Positions 25,004 to 32,671 of a stretch of DNA of 32,755 nucleotides are shown here, piece by piece. The notes beneath the pieces are model-generated. The model saw nothing but the letters and a program-made list of their open reading frames with translations, was not told where the DNA came from and searched no databases. A program made the position numbers and the translations under genes. The stretch spans positions 1 through 32,755 of the forward strand of contig CANREJ010000014.1 of NCBI GenBank assembly GCA_947629665.1. Direction: 5' to 3'. This stretch comes from an uncultured Clostridia bacterium (GTDB lineage Bacteria > Bacillota > Clostridia > Christensenellales > Borkfalkiaceae). Each line of letters opens with the position of its first letter. Position 1 is the stretch's first letter.

Positions 25004-25747
25004 TTATTGTTTAACCGCGCCTGTTGTCCAAAGCCGCCTCGCCTCGGAGGGCGAAAGCCCGAACTGTTTTTTAAACACCCGCGAAAAATACAGCGGCTCC
25101 GAAAACCCGCACGCTTCGGCAATCTGCCCCACGGAGTAATTGCTGTACCTGTTGCCCACGCGTCCCGTTATAATGTTTTGCGCAAGCTCCATGCGCAGGC
25201 CTGTAAGATATTCGTGCGGGGTTGCGCCCACTTCTTTTTTGAACAGTTTGCGCACGTAGTCGTAGTTGAGCGGCAGAAGTTTAATGCAGTCTTCAAGCGA
25301 AAAGGAGGGGTTGGAAAGATTTTTTTTGATTTCCCCGCACACCGTCTGCACCACGGGCGAAAGCTGTTTGTCGCCCGCAAAGTCCGCAAGATATGCGGCA
25401 ATCAAGCCTCCCAAGGCCGCCAAAATGCCGTTACGTGTTGAGTTTTGTTCAAAATAATACTGCGCCTGCCGCGCCGCAAAGGCAATTGCGCGCTCCTTGC
25501 CGTCGGCAATAACGCAAATATCTTTAAAGGGCAACAGCGCCTGCTCCAAACTTATAAGCACGGCCCTGCCCGCAAGCGAATATTTAACAAGGGGCGGCAC
25601 AACGGCAACAAACCCGTCGTCAAATTCCGTATTCCCGCCGCCGTGCGACAGAACGCACTTTTCAAGGGCGACCAAAACGGAAAAATTTTTATCCGCGCGC
25701 AAGGCGTCGCGTTGCTCCGCCTGCCCCGCAAATGCAATACCGTTCAT
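25004..25747 (-). CDS. AraC-family transcriptional regulator
   Basis: This 247-residue regulator has an N-terminal sensing domain of cupin type (about 1-85), a helical linker, and two C-terminal helix-turn-helix motifs (about 140-240), including SVGQIAEACGFSEPLYFSRV and the FKKQFGLSPSEARR ending. AraC proteins of this build usually activate sugar-use genes. It is the only carbohydrate-type regulator in the window and a candidate for the pectin locus some 4 kb away, though it sits beside a lipid kinase. No Shine-Dalgarno precedes the ATG, and a promoter -10 lies just six bases upstream, suggesting a leaderless message. Confidence 0.93.
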   Translation of the reverse strand: MNGIAFAGQAEQRDALRADKNFSVLVALEKCVLSHGGGNTEFDDGFVAVVPPLVKYSLAGRAVLISLEQALLPFKDICVIADGKERAIAFAARQAQYYFEQNSTRNGILAALGGLIAAYLADFAGDKQLSPVVQTVCGEIKKNLSNPSFSLEDCIKLLPLNYDYVRKLFKKEVGATPHEYLTGLRMELAQNIITGRVGNRYSNYSVGQIAEACGFSEPLYFSRVFKKQFGLSPSEARRLWTTGAVKQ

Positions 25748-25753
25748 AACCGT

Positions 25754-25782
25754 ATTTTAACATAAAATATCCGTTTTGTCTA
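25754..25782 (-). promoter_or_regulatory. Leaderless-type promoter of the AraC gene
   Basis: On the minus strand TAGACA (25777-25782), a 17-bp spacer and TAAAAT (25754-25759) are followed after six bases by the ATG. The start of transcription would coincide with the A of the ATG. Confidence 0.55.
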
Positions 25783-25886
25783 TAATCTTACGCCATATTT
25801 CTATCGGTTAATTTTAAAAAATAAATTCCTTTGGTAAAAAGCAAAACCGCCGCGCCGCGCGCAAAAATGCAACACATGTGCCCTTT

Positions 25887-27371
25887 TTAAACTTCAACGG
25901 CATCGTAGGGTATGTTAAAGGGCGCAGTTTTAACAACCGTTTTTTCCTCGTTGTACGTCCTGTGCGGCACGGCGTAAATTTTCGCCCCGCCGGAGTGCGC
26001 TTTAAGGTCGTTGCGCATCTCCGTCCAGTCCATCAGACGCGAAAACACGTCTATATTCATATCCACCCTTATATCGCCCGCGCCGCAGGCGTACATGCCC
26101 AAAAGTTTGGCGCGGAGTCCCACCAAAATGAACTCCGGCGAGCAGATTTTCCCCGAACCGCCGCAGTGTTTGCAGGGGTTAGTGGTCTGGGAGAGTGGGG
26201 ATAGCCCTATGCGCTTGCGCGTAAATTCCACAAGTCCCAGGCGGGACATGGGCGAAACGCAACACTTTGCCTTGTCGTTCTTTAAAGCCCTTTCAAGCTC
26301 TTCCACAAGCGATTTTTTGTGCGCCTCGGCCTGCATATCTATAAAGTCCACAACCACAATGCCGCCTATATTGCGCAGTCTCACCTGCCTTGCAATCTCC
26401 CGTGCGGCGAGAATGTTCGTGTAATATACCGTCTGTTCCAGGCTGTCGTCGCCCGTAAACCTGCCCGTGTTCACGTCGATGACGGTCAGCGCCTCGGTGT
26501 GTTCAATCACGATGTACGCCCCGTTTTCCAGCTCCACCTTGGGCGAAGTCAGCTCAAAAAACTGCGCCGAAATGCCCAGCTCCTCCATCATATCCCTGCC
26601 CGTGTCGTGTAAAATCACCTGGCGACGGGTCTGCGGCGGGTATAGCTTTACTATTTTTTCCACCAGCGCGGCAAGGTGTTCCGAGCCGACGACTATGCTG
26701 TCGATATCGGTGGAGAGGGTGTCCCGCAAAACGCGTATGGGCAGGGCAAAATCGGCATACAAAAGCTCGCCCACGTCCGCCGCGGGGAAGGCTTCGGCAA
26801 TGCCCGTGTACATATTTTTAAGGTATGCGGCTTCCTGTTCCAGCTGCATGCGCTTGGCGTAGGGTGCGGAAGTCCTCATCACCAGCCCTTCGCCCTCGCC
26901 AATCAATTTTTGGGCGGTATATGTTAAGTTTTTCCTGAGTTCGGCGTCTAAAATCTTCCTTGAAATGCCAATTACGGGCGTGTTGGGCATATAAATTAGG
27001 CTCTTGCCCACAATGGAGATCCGCGAAGTTACCTTTGCGCCCTTGTTGCCCACGGGCAGTTTGACCACCTGTACCAGAAGTTCGTCGCCCACGTGCAGGT
27101 CGGGCATGGCGGGCAGGGGTTCTCCGCCGAGATATTTTTCCATGTCGGGGAAGAACTCCTCCGCCGAAAGATAACAATTTTTCTTCAAGCCGCAGTTCAC
27201 AAACGCCGCGCGCATACCGGGCAGCACGCTTTCAACGCGGCCCTTGTAAACGTTGCCCACGGCAACGTCCGTACTGCGTTTTTCAAAGTCGAAGTCGATT
27301 ATTTTTCCGTCCTCGGCAACCGCGGCAATGTAATATCCGCAAAAGGAATCGAAATACAGTGTTTTTTTCAT
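25887..27371 (-). CDS. rng: Ribonuclease G/E family endoribonuclease
   Basis: This 494-residue single-strand-specific endoribonuclease acts in RNA turnover and rRNA processing. An N-terminal S1 domain (about 37-115, GNVYKGRVESVLPGMRAAFV) is followed by the RNase H-like and DNase I-like domains. The Mg2+-binding VIDVNTG (Asp299) and VDFIDM (Asp342/Asp345) are intact. The zinc-link pair is CKHC (Cys400, Cys403). Length fits RNase G rather than the longer RNase E. The Shine-Dalgarno is weak, but a strong promoter lies about 50 bp upstream. Transcribed away from the SecB-like gene. Confidence 0.96.
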   Translation of the reverse strand: MKKTLYFDSFCGYYIAAVAEDGKIIDFDFEKRSTDVAVGNVYKGRVESVLPGMRAAFVNCGLKKNCYLSAEEFFPDMEKYLGGEPLPAMPDLHVGDELLVQVVKLPVGNKGAKVTSRISIVGKSLIYMPNTPVIGISRKILDAELRKNLTYTAQKLIGEGEGLVMRTSAPYAKRMQLEQEAAYLKNMYTGIAEAFPAADVGELLYADFALPIRVLRDTLSTDIDSIVVGSEHLAALVEKIVKLYPPQTRRQVILHDTGRDMMEELGISAQFFELTSPKVELENGAYIVIEHTEALTVIDVNTGRFTGDDSLEQTVYYTNILAAREIARQVRLRNIGGIVVVDFIDMQAEAHKKSLVEELERALKNDKAKCCVSPMSRLGLVEFTRKRIGLSPLSQTTNPCKHCGGSGKICSPEFILVGLRAKLLGMYACGAGDIRVDMNIDVFSRLMDWTEMRNDLKAHSGGAKIYAVPHRTYNEEKTVVKTAPFNIPYDAVEV

Positions 27372-27419
27372 AAAATTACCGTTTCATATTCGCCCGAAAA
27401 ATCAGCCCATTACCTGTAT

Positions 27420-27448
27420 ATTATAATATACCGCCGCAAAAATATCAA
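27420..27448 (-). promoter_or_regulatory. Promoter of rng
   Basis: On the minus strand TTGATA (27443-27448), a 17-bp spacer and a perfect TATAAT (27420-27425). The -10 sits in a 16-bp palindrome, GTATATTATAATATAC. Confidence 0.78.
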
Positions 27449-27487
27449 TTACTTTTTTAAAAAAAGGCGCCCCAAGTACTGCTATTG

Positions 27488-27516
27488 TTGACTTTTTTGG
27501 GCAAAAAGTATATAAT
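27488..27516 (+). promoter_or_regulatory. Promoter of the SecB-like gene
   Basis: TTGACT (27488-27493), a 17-bp spacer and a perfect TATAAT (27511-27516), followed by AAGGAG at 27539 and the ATG at 27551. The two divergent -35 elements are about 40 bp apart. Confidence 0.85.
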
Positions 27517-27550
27517 ACAGCCAAAATCCAAATCATTCAAGGAGAACATT

Positions 27551-27985
27551 ATGAAAATCGACTTCAAAGGAATTACGGCCGAAGAACTTTCCTTTAAAAT
27601 AAACCGCGTGCGTTTAAACCCGGAGGACAAGCTGGATATTAAACCGCAGTTTTCCCGCCAGGTGCGCAAGGTGAACAACAACGAAAAACTCAACTTTGTT
27701 GCGCTCTCCGTAAAGATAGAAAGCACCGAGGCGGAGCCCAAGCCCTTCGACATCAACGTTACGCTTGTGGGCATATTCGAGGTCAGCGACGTTAAAAACG
27801 ATGCAGAGGAAAGGAGCTTTGTTATAGAGGCAACCAAAAATATTTATCCCTATTTGCGTTCGGCGGTAACCAACCTCACCGCAAGCGCCTACATTGCGCC
27901 CCTTAACCTACCCATCATCACGGGTCCGCTGTTTCCGGAGGATAGGGAGCAGTATGCGTTTACGGTAGGCAGCAATTTAAACTGA
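27551..27985 (+). CDS. SecB-like chaperone
   Basis: The product is a 144-residue cytoplasmic protein. It has a SecB-type layout: beta-strands with alternating hydrophobic residues (LNFVALSVKIES, FDINVTLVGIFEV), then IYPYLRSAVTNLTASAYIA and LNLPIITGPLF, close to the conserved C-terminal helix and PPxxLPxIN-like region. SecB keeps exported proteins unfolded; in Firmicutes the SecB-like proteins are little studied. A reading frame from 27485 exists, but promoter, AAGGAG and family start support 27551. It stands alone, divergent from rng, with no toxin-antitoxin genes nearby. I am fairly sure of the family, less of the function. Confidence 0.78.
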   Translation: MKIDFKGITAEELSFKINRVRLNPEDKLDIKPQFSRQVRKVNNNEKLNFVALSVKIESTEAEPKPFDINVTLVGIFEVSDVKNDAEERSFVIEATKNIYPYLRSAVTNLTASAYIAPLNLPIITGPLFPEDREQYAFTVGSNLN

Positions 27986-28003
27986 AAGTTCACAAAAATT
28001 TTC

Positions 28004-28029
28004 GTGCGGTTGCGCGCACTCAAATTTTT
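28004..28029 (+). terminator. Possible terminator after the SecB-like gene
   Basis: GTGCG (28004-28008) pairs with CGCAC (28015-28019), followed five bases later by TTTTT. The stem is short, and the flanks repeat AAATTTTTCGTG-like sequence, so folding is uncertain. Confidence 0.4.
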
Positions 28030-28055
28030 CGTGAGTTTTGGCGGCTCTGCTTCTC

Positions 28056-28150
28056 ACACGGTGTAAGGACAACACCGTGTTCGGGCATCGCCTGCGCCTT
28101 TTTTTGCGCAGGCTCATCTCGCGCGGCAAAACAGCGCACTGTGCTGTTTT
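28056..28150. repeat. Cluster of three perfect hairpins
   Basis: Three successive perfect inverted repeats lie in gene-free sequence: ACACGGTGT/ACACCGTGT (28056-28080, 7-nt loop), GCCTGCGC/GCGCAGGC (28090-28113, 8-nt loop) and AAAACAGC/GCTGTTTT (28128-28150, 7-nt loop). The third resembles the hairpin in the shared module at 38-58, including its GCACTGT loop. Only the first part of the right island carries this set. Confidence 0.8.
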
Positions 28151-28400
28151 GAATACTCCGTGCTCGTCCTTGCCGTGATAAAGAAGGGCGCGCATATTAT
28201 ATAATCGCGGCAATTCCCACCGCCGAGGCGCAGGTATGCGCAAATGGGGGCTTGCGGCGCAGGTTTTCTCGCCAACGGCAAGGAAAAACCGTTGGCTCGG
28301 TCATCGTTCGCGCGGGAACGAATGCGCACACTCATCTCACTTCGGCACGCACAGCGCACAGTGCTGTGCTATGAAATGCCTCGCTCGTCCTGCTTGCAAC
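28140..28400. repeat. Shared repeat modules, right island
   Basis: Positions 28313-28390 nearly copy 1-77, and about 28172-28263 resemble about 86-178. Here the second module comes before the first, the reverse of the left island, and a partial copy of the first precedes both. A further hairpin, GCCAACGG/CCGTTGGC (28271-28296), lies between them. No gene is credible in this interval. Confidence 0.75.
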
Positions 28401-28576
28401 GTAAATTATGCTACCGAGCGGCGTGTATAAGCGTCGTTCTGCTGTGTTGCGCTGCGGCAACTTTCAGTCATGTACTTCTATGTACACTCCTTCAAGTTAT
28501 CCTCGCGCGCCTTGCATAACTCGCTTCTACCCACCGCATTACTCTGTAATTTCAGCTCCCGCAATTTGCTCCCGCA
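28401..28576. other. Gene-free stretch between repeat families
   Basis: I see no gene here. It contains TGTAC/GTACA around a 6-nt loop near 28468-28484 and a recurring CCCGCAAT motif near 28558-28578. It has the look of degenerate repeat sequence, but I find no second copy in the window. Confidence 0.4.
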
Positions 28577-28910
28577 ATAAAGAAACTTGGCCGCAGAGCC
28601 TCTCTGTTTGACCTGCGGAAAAGTAAGCCAAGTGTAAAAGTAATTAAGAAACCAGGGTGCAGAGCCTCTCTGTTTGACTTGCGGAAAAGTAAGTCAAGTG
28701 TAAAAGTAATTAAGAAACCCGGATGCAACGTAACGTTGCCGCAATAAAGAAACCCGGCCGCGGCGACACGCCGCCGTTTGAATTGCGGAAAAGCAAGTCA
28801 AGAACTAACGCAATTAAGAAACCCGGATGCAGAGCCTCTCTGTTTGACCTGCGGAAAAGTAAGCCAAGAACTAACGCAATTAAGAAACCCGGATGCAACG
28901 TAACGTTGCC
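28577..28910. repeat. Modular 66-68-bp hairpin repeats (five units)
   Basis: A partial unit (28577-28606) and units starting at 28607, 28673, 28777 and 28843 follow the order TTTGACyTGCGGAAAAGTAA, a spacer (GTGTAAAAGT or GAACTAACGC), AATTAAGAAACCCGG, then a small hairpin. The unit at 28673 is lengthened by a second hairpin at 28761-28773. The hairpin varies: CAGAG-CCT-CTCTG (28594, 28660, 28830), GCAACG-TAA-CGTTGC (28725, 28895) and CGGCG-ACA-CGCCG (28761). TTGACTT and AAGTCAA in one unit also pair. Same family as 321-511. Confidence 0.85.
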
Positions 28911-28986
28911 AATTATCACGCAGATTTAACAAAGCCAATATCTTAAAAACACAAAACCGTATTACTTTTATATCAAAAGTATTATT

Positions 28987-30231
28987 ATGAAAAAGTCATT
29001 TATTTTGGGGATATTTTCGTGCGCGGCCGCGGCAACCATGATATTTTCCGTTGCCGGTTGCGCTCAAACCCCTCAAACCCCACAGACATACGAGCGCAAC
29101 AGCTACACCGTTGAAGTAACGCAGGCGGAGTCGGGCGAACCCTCCTCCGCAACCGAAGTATTGCAAAAAATCCGTCCGTCGGTTGTTGACGTAACGGGCT
29201 ATTCCCAAACTTCGGCAAGCGCGGGCAGCGGCGTAATTATAGGCGGCGTAAAAAACTCCCAAAACGAGTACTCGCAGTACTATATAGTTACCAACCACCA
29301 CGTAATAGAGGGTAGCGACTCGTTTACGGTGGACGTACTCTCCATAGCCGACGGCGGCGAAGAGAGTACCACGGCATACTCTGCCCGCCTTGTCGGCAGT
29401 TCCAAAAAGCGGGATATCGCCGTGCTTTCCATAACTCCGCCCGCAGGCACTGCGCTCACCGTAGCCACGTTCATTGCCGACAGCGACGCCGTTAAAGTCG
29501 GCGCGGAGGTATACGCAATAGGCAACCCGCTGGGTATTTTGGGCGGATCGGTTACGCACGGCATAGTTTCGGCAACCAAGCGCAACGTAAATGTGGATGA
29601 AATAGGCTCTATGACCTTAATGCAGACGGACGCGCTCACCAACGGCGGCAACTCCGGCGGCGGGCTGTTCGATATGAGCGGCAATCTCGTGGGCATAATC
29701 AACTCAGGCTACGAATCCTACAACGGCAGGCGTGTGGAGGGTCTCAACTTCGCCATTCCCGCCAACGACGCAAGAACCGCCGCATTTTCGCTTATCGAAA
29801 CCCATGTTGAGGAAAACGGCGTGGTAACGGAGTACGGCTACGTGGAGGGCGACGCCCGCATAGACCTCACTTTTTCCACGGCAACGCTCTACGCCGACTC
29901 CAATTTAAGCGCGCGCACCTCCTGCCTTGTCGCCACTGCCGGCAGTGAAAGTTGTCCCGTATACACCGCGTGGGGCAACGCCGCAAAGGCGGTAACGGCA
30001 ATCACGGTAAACGGCGAGCGGCACAGCTTTTTGGAGGCGGCTGACAGCTCCTACGCCCTCACGCAGGCGGCGGACGACGTAATGGCGGAAGTAAAGGCGG
30101 GGGACTCCGTAATCATAGAATATAAGGACGTCCTCACCGTATCCGCGGGATTTTTCTACACCTACAACTATCTTTCATCCGAAACCAAAACCGCCACGTT
30201 CACGGCAGAACAGTACGTCTACGAACCCTGA
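28987..30231 (+). CDS. HtrA-like serine protease lipoprotein
   Basis: This 414-residue trypsin-like protease is predicted to sit on the outer face of the membrane. A signal with lipobox SVAGC gives a lipidated Cys25. The S1C catalytic triad is intact: VTNHHVI (His105), KKRDIAVL (Asp143) and GGNSGGG (Ser223). FAIPANDA ends the protease domain. The C-terminal 140 residues do not show a clear PDZ domain, although HtrA proteins normally have one. There is no good Shine-Dalgarno before the ATG. It begins 76 bp after the repeat array. Likely role is degradation of misfolded surface proteins. Confidence 0.93.
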   Translation: MKKSFILGIFSCAAAATMIFSVAGCAQTPQTPQTYERNSYTVEVTQAESGEPSSATEVLQKIRPSVVDVTGYSQTSASAGSGVIIGGVKNSQNEYSQYYIVTNHHVIEGSDSFTVDVLSIADGGEESTTAYSARLVGSSKKRDIAVLSITPPAGTALTVATFIADSDAVKVGAEVYAIGNPLGILGGSVTHGIVSATKRNVNVDEIGSMTLMQTDALTNGGNSGGGLFDMSGNLVGIINSGYESYNGRRVEGLNFAIPANDARTAAFSLIETHVEENGVVTEYGYVEGDARIDLTFSTATLYADSNLSARTSCLVATAGSESCPVYTAWGNAAKAVTAITVNGERHSFLEAADSSYALTQAADDVMAEVKAGDSVIIEYKDVLTVSAGFFYTYNYLSSETKTATFTAEQYVYEP

Positions 30232-30349
30232 CAGGGCAAACTTCGCAGCAATTGATCCGCAATAAATTTTTGCAAAACGGGCGGCGAGTGTCCGCCCCGG
30301 CGTGAGCCATACATTCCGCTTACGCTACCAATCCGCATGTAAAGCAACA

Positions 30350-30385
30350 CCGCCCGCGGCAGAACGCCGCGGGCGGGTATTTTTT
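30350..30385 (+). terminator. Terminator of the HtrA-like gene
   Basis: A perfect 11-bp stem, CCGCCCGCGGC/GCCGCGGGCGG with an AGAAC loop, is followed by TTTTTT at 30380-30385. It lies between the convergent protease and XRE genes. Confidence 0.92.
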
Positions 30386-30396
30386 AAAATTTCAAA

Positions 30397-30699
30397 TCAG
30401 TCTTCAAGCAGGTCTATAACGGCCCGTTTTTTCTTTTTGGGGAGTTTGCGGAATTGTTCAATCAAATTCTTTTCCTGCGCGCTGACCAGCTCGCTGTCCT
30501 CGTCCTCGGCAAAAAATTGCGCAAGCGTTATGCCGAATGCCCCGCACAAACTCATAAGCGTGTCAAGGCTGGGAAGAGCGTTAGGCTTTGTTAGAAGCGT
30601 TGAAACGGTCGACTGCGTCAACTCGGCTTCCAAAGCAAGCTGGTTCGTACTCCAACCCCGCTCATCACGCAGTTGCTTAATTTTTTCAATTATATCCAT
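30397..30699 (-). CDS. XRE-family transcriptional regulator
   Basis: This 100-residue DNA-binding protein has an XRE/HTH_3 domain over residues 4-66; STNQLALEAELTQSTVSTLL carries the helix-turn-helix. A short acidic region and a basic tail (RKLPKKKKRAVIDLLED) follow. It is divergent from the zinc-ribbon membrane gene and probably controls that gene and itself, since a pair of direct repeats lies across both promoters. The -10 is six bases before the ATG and no Shine-Dalgarno is present, suggesting a leaderless message. Confidence 0.92.
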   Translation of the reverse strand: MDIIEKIKQLRDERGWSTNQLALEAELTQSTVSTLLTKPNALPSLDTLMSLCGAFGITLAQFFAEDEDSELVSAQEKNLIEQFRKLPKKKKRAVIDLLED

Positions 30700-30705
30700 A
30701 GCTAT

Positions 30706-30711
30706 ATTATA
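30706..30711 (-). promoter_or_regulatory. Leaderless-type -10 of the XRE gene
   Basis: A perfect TATAAT on the minus strand ends six bases before the ATG at 30699. The -35 region (about 30729-30734) is poor, which would suit a regulated promoter. Confidence 0.5.
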
Positions 30712-30730
30712 AACAAAACGCCGTTAAAAA

Positions 30731-30769
30731 TTTAGCGACATTCCGTTGACAATTTATCGAACATTCGTT
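30731..30769. promoter_or_regulatory. Candidate operator repeats for the XRE regulator
   Basis: TTTAGCGACATTCCGTT (30731-30747) and TTTATCGAACATTCGTT (30753-30769) are imperfect direct repeats 22 bp apart. They overlap the rightward -35 and -10 and reach the -35 area of the leftward gene, so a bound regulator could act on both. Confidence 0.5.
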
Positions 30770-30774
30770 ATAAT
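30746..30774 (+). promoter_or_regulatory. Promoter of the zinc-ribbon gene
   Basis: Consensus TTGACA (30746-30751), a 17-bp spacer and consensus TATAAT (30769-30774). Being a perfect sigma-A promoter, it probably needs repression. Confidence 0.88.
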
Positions 30775-30808
30775 GTTTCCGTAATTTCGATACATACGGA
30801 GGAAGGAA

Positions 30809-32671
30809 ATGAACAAATGTCCAAAATGCGGCACGGAGTTCGAGGGCAATTTTTGCCCCGAATGTGGCGAAAGCGTTTCAAACACCAAAATCTGCCCCAA
30901 GTGCGGGGCCGAATGTGCAAGCGGGGCTAAATTTTGCAGTATATGCGGCCATTCTTTTGTGGAAGCCGCGGCGGAAAAGCCCGCAAAAAAGCCTGCGGAA
31001 AAGCAAAAGGCGGAATTTTCTCCCAAAACGGAGGCGGCGTTTAAAAAGGCGCACAACATATTTGAGGTTTTGCCCGCGTGGATGCTTTTTATATTTTCCG
31101 TGCTTGTGTTTATCTTCATGGCGTTGCCCGCCGTTGTTACTCCATCGCTTGAAATCATGGGCGAAAAAATCCCATCGGAAAATCTGGGCAGTTTATTTGC
31201 GGCTTACGGCGGAAATGTTGAGGACGTGCCCATAAAGGGCTGTGCGGTAGCCGCACTTGTATTCGCCGTTTTTTCGGCGCTTTTGACGTGTGTTTTGATA
31301 GCGTTCAACAAGATAAGGCAGCTTAAAAGCAGCGCCGTGACGCTGATGGGAATTTACCGTGTGCGGATAAAAAAGATAGCTGAAATTTTGTGTACGCCGG
31401 TATATTTGACCTTTATAATAATAAGCTCCTGCGCAATGGGCATAATCTCGGCGACGGACGAGGGAACGGGGCTTATAACTTCGGGTGTGGGCGTAATACT
31501 CTTGCTTGTATTTGCCTGCCTCGCTTTTGTGCTTGCCATAGCCTGCGCCGCCGCGGACAGGTTCATTATTTTAAAAAACTTCCCGCAGTTTGAAAAGATT
31601 CCCGAAAGAAAGCCGGTAGAACTTAGTGGCATAGCCCCGCAAAAGGTTGAAAAACCCGTTAAATCAACTGAAATTCAAAGAGCACAACGGATATTCAGTT
31701 TTTACACTGCGGCTATATTGGTTTCTCCAATAGGTCTTGGATTACAGATATTGTTATTAAATAAATGTATTTACGCTTGGTCGGGTTATATAATTATTTT
31801 ATATTGGGGCATACATGTAATTATACAAACCATAGGTATTTTAAGCTCGCCGATATTCACAAAAAATAAATTTACCAAAAATAAATTTCCTGCACGGATA
31901 AACTTGGTGCTTTCATTAATTTTCCCCTTTTTAACATGTGTTTATTTCTATTTGATTGTTGATTTGGAAATTTTTACAAATCCGTCAAGCTTTATTTTGT
32001 TACCGATAATCAATTTGATTATAAGTATAGTTGCATTAGTTGCAGTACAAAAATTTAATAAGTTTTTGTACGATGTTTTAAGACCTAAAAAGGATGCGGG
32101 ACTCACTTTAAGCGCCAAAAATCTTCAAGAGCAATATAATATTTATTTGGTCGATTTAAAAAGTTATAAACAATACAATCTTGCAAAATCAATGTGCGCG
32201 GAGGGCTATAATTACTACAACGGCAAGGAAAGAAAGATTTTTTGGGTACACGCGCACAAGTTGTTGAGCGCGCTCATTGCCGTAATAGTATCGGCGGCTA
32301 TCGTTCTGGCGGTGGTATTGCCCGTTACCCTGCCCGCCCCTGAGCCCCATGATTTGGACGGCACGTACTATGTTTACCGCAGTAACAAATACGAAAAGGA
32401 CAACTACATAGTAATAAACGGCAACCATTGGGAGGACGACGACGGCGTAAACGGGCAGTTGGAGCGGAGCGGCAATAACTTATCCTTTAAAAGCATAATG
32501 TTGGGCGTAGAGGATGAAGTGTACAGCGGCGTGCGCGTTGGCGAAGGCGTGTTAATGTTAAAAATTTTCGGCGCGGACATTTATTTTTGTATGGACGGCA
32601 AAACACCGCCCGAAAGTTCCGCAACGGCATATTATTTTACGCTAAGCGCCAAACGGCAGGCGGTTGTTTAA
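30809..32671 (+). CDS. Zinc-ribbon multi-pass membrane protein
   Basis: The product has 620 residues. Two zinc ribbons open it (CPKCGTEF...CPECGE and CPKCGAE...CSICGH, residues 4-50), then an Ala/Lys/Glu-rich linker, about eight hydrophobic segments (near 89-111, 145-170, 195-215, 222-246, 297-317, 322-342, 364-384 and 391-411), one more near 484-508, and a C-terminal domain starting DLDGTYYVYRSNKYEKD that looks like a small beta-barrel outside the cell. No function is known to me. GGAGG precedes the ATG. Residues about 284-462 are encoded by far more AT-rich DNA than either end, and contain a small duplication, FTKNKFTKNKF, so the gene may be a mosaic. Divergent from an XRE regulator. Confidence 0.85.
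   Translation: MNKCPKCGTEFEGNFCPECGESVSNTKICPKCGAECASGAKFCSICGHSFVEAAAEKPAKKPAEKQKAEFSPKTEAAFKKAHNIFEVLPAWMLFIFSVLVFIFMALPAVVTPSLEIMGEKIPSENLGSLFAAYGGNVEDVPIKGCAVAALVFAVFSALLTCVLIAFNKIRQLKSSAVTLMGIYRVRIKKIAEILCTPVYLTFIIISSCAMGIISATDEGTGLITSGVGVILLLVFACLAFVLAIACAAADRFIILKNFPQFEKIPERKPVELSGIAPQKVEKPVKSTEIQRAQRIFSFYTAAILVSPIGLGLQILLLNKCIYAWSGYIIILYWGIHVIIQTIGILSSPIFTKNKFTKNKFPARINLVLSLIFPFLTCVYFYLIVDLEIFTNPSSFILLPIINLIISIVALVAVQKFNKFLYDVLRPKKDAGLTLSAKNLQEQYNIYLVDLKSYKQYNLAKSMCAEGYNYYNGKERKIFWVHAHKLLSALIAVIVSAAIVLAVVLPVTLPAPEPHDLDGTYYVYRSNKYEKDNYIVINGNHWEDDDGVNGQLERSGNNLSFKSIMLGVEDEVYSGVRVGEGVLMLKIFGADIYFCMDGKTPPESSATAYYFTLSAKRQAVV

Noticed and set aside
515-27985. Whole block as an integrated mobile element
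   Set aside because: Repeat islands flank it, but no integrase, transposase, relaxase or att-like duplication is visible, and it contains core genes such as rng.
321-28910. CRISPR-like direct repeats in the two islands
   Set aside because: Units are 66-68 bp and directly adjacent, with no unique spacers of even length and no cas genes.
28577-28910. Tandem small RNA or tRNA-like genes in the hairpin repeats
   Set aside because: The hairpins are too short for tRNA folding, and no promoter or terminator frames the units.
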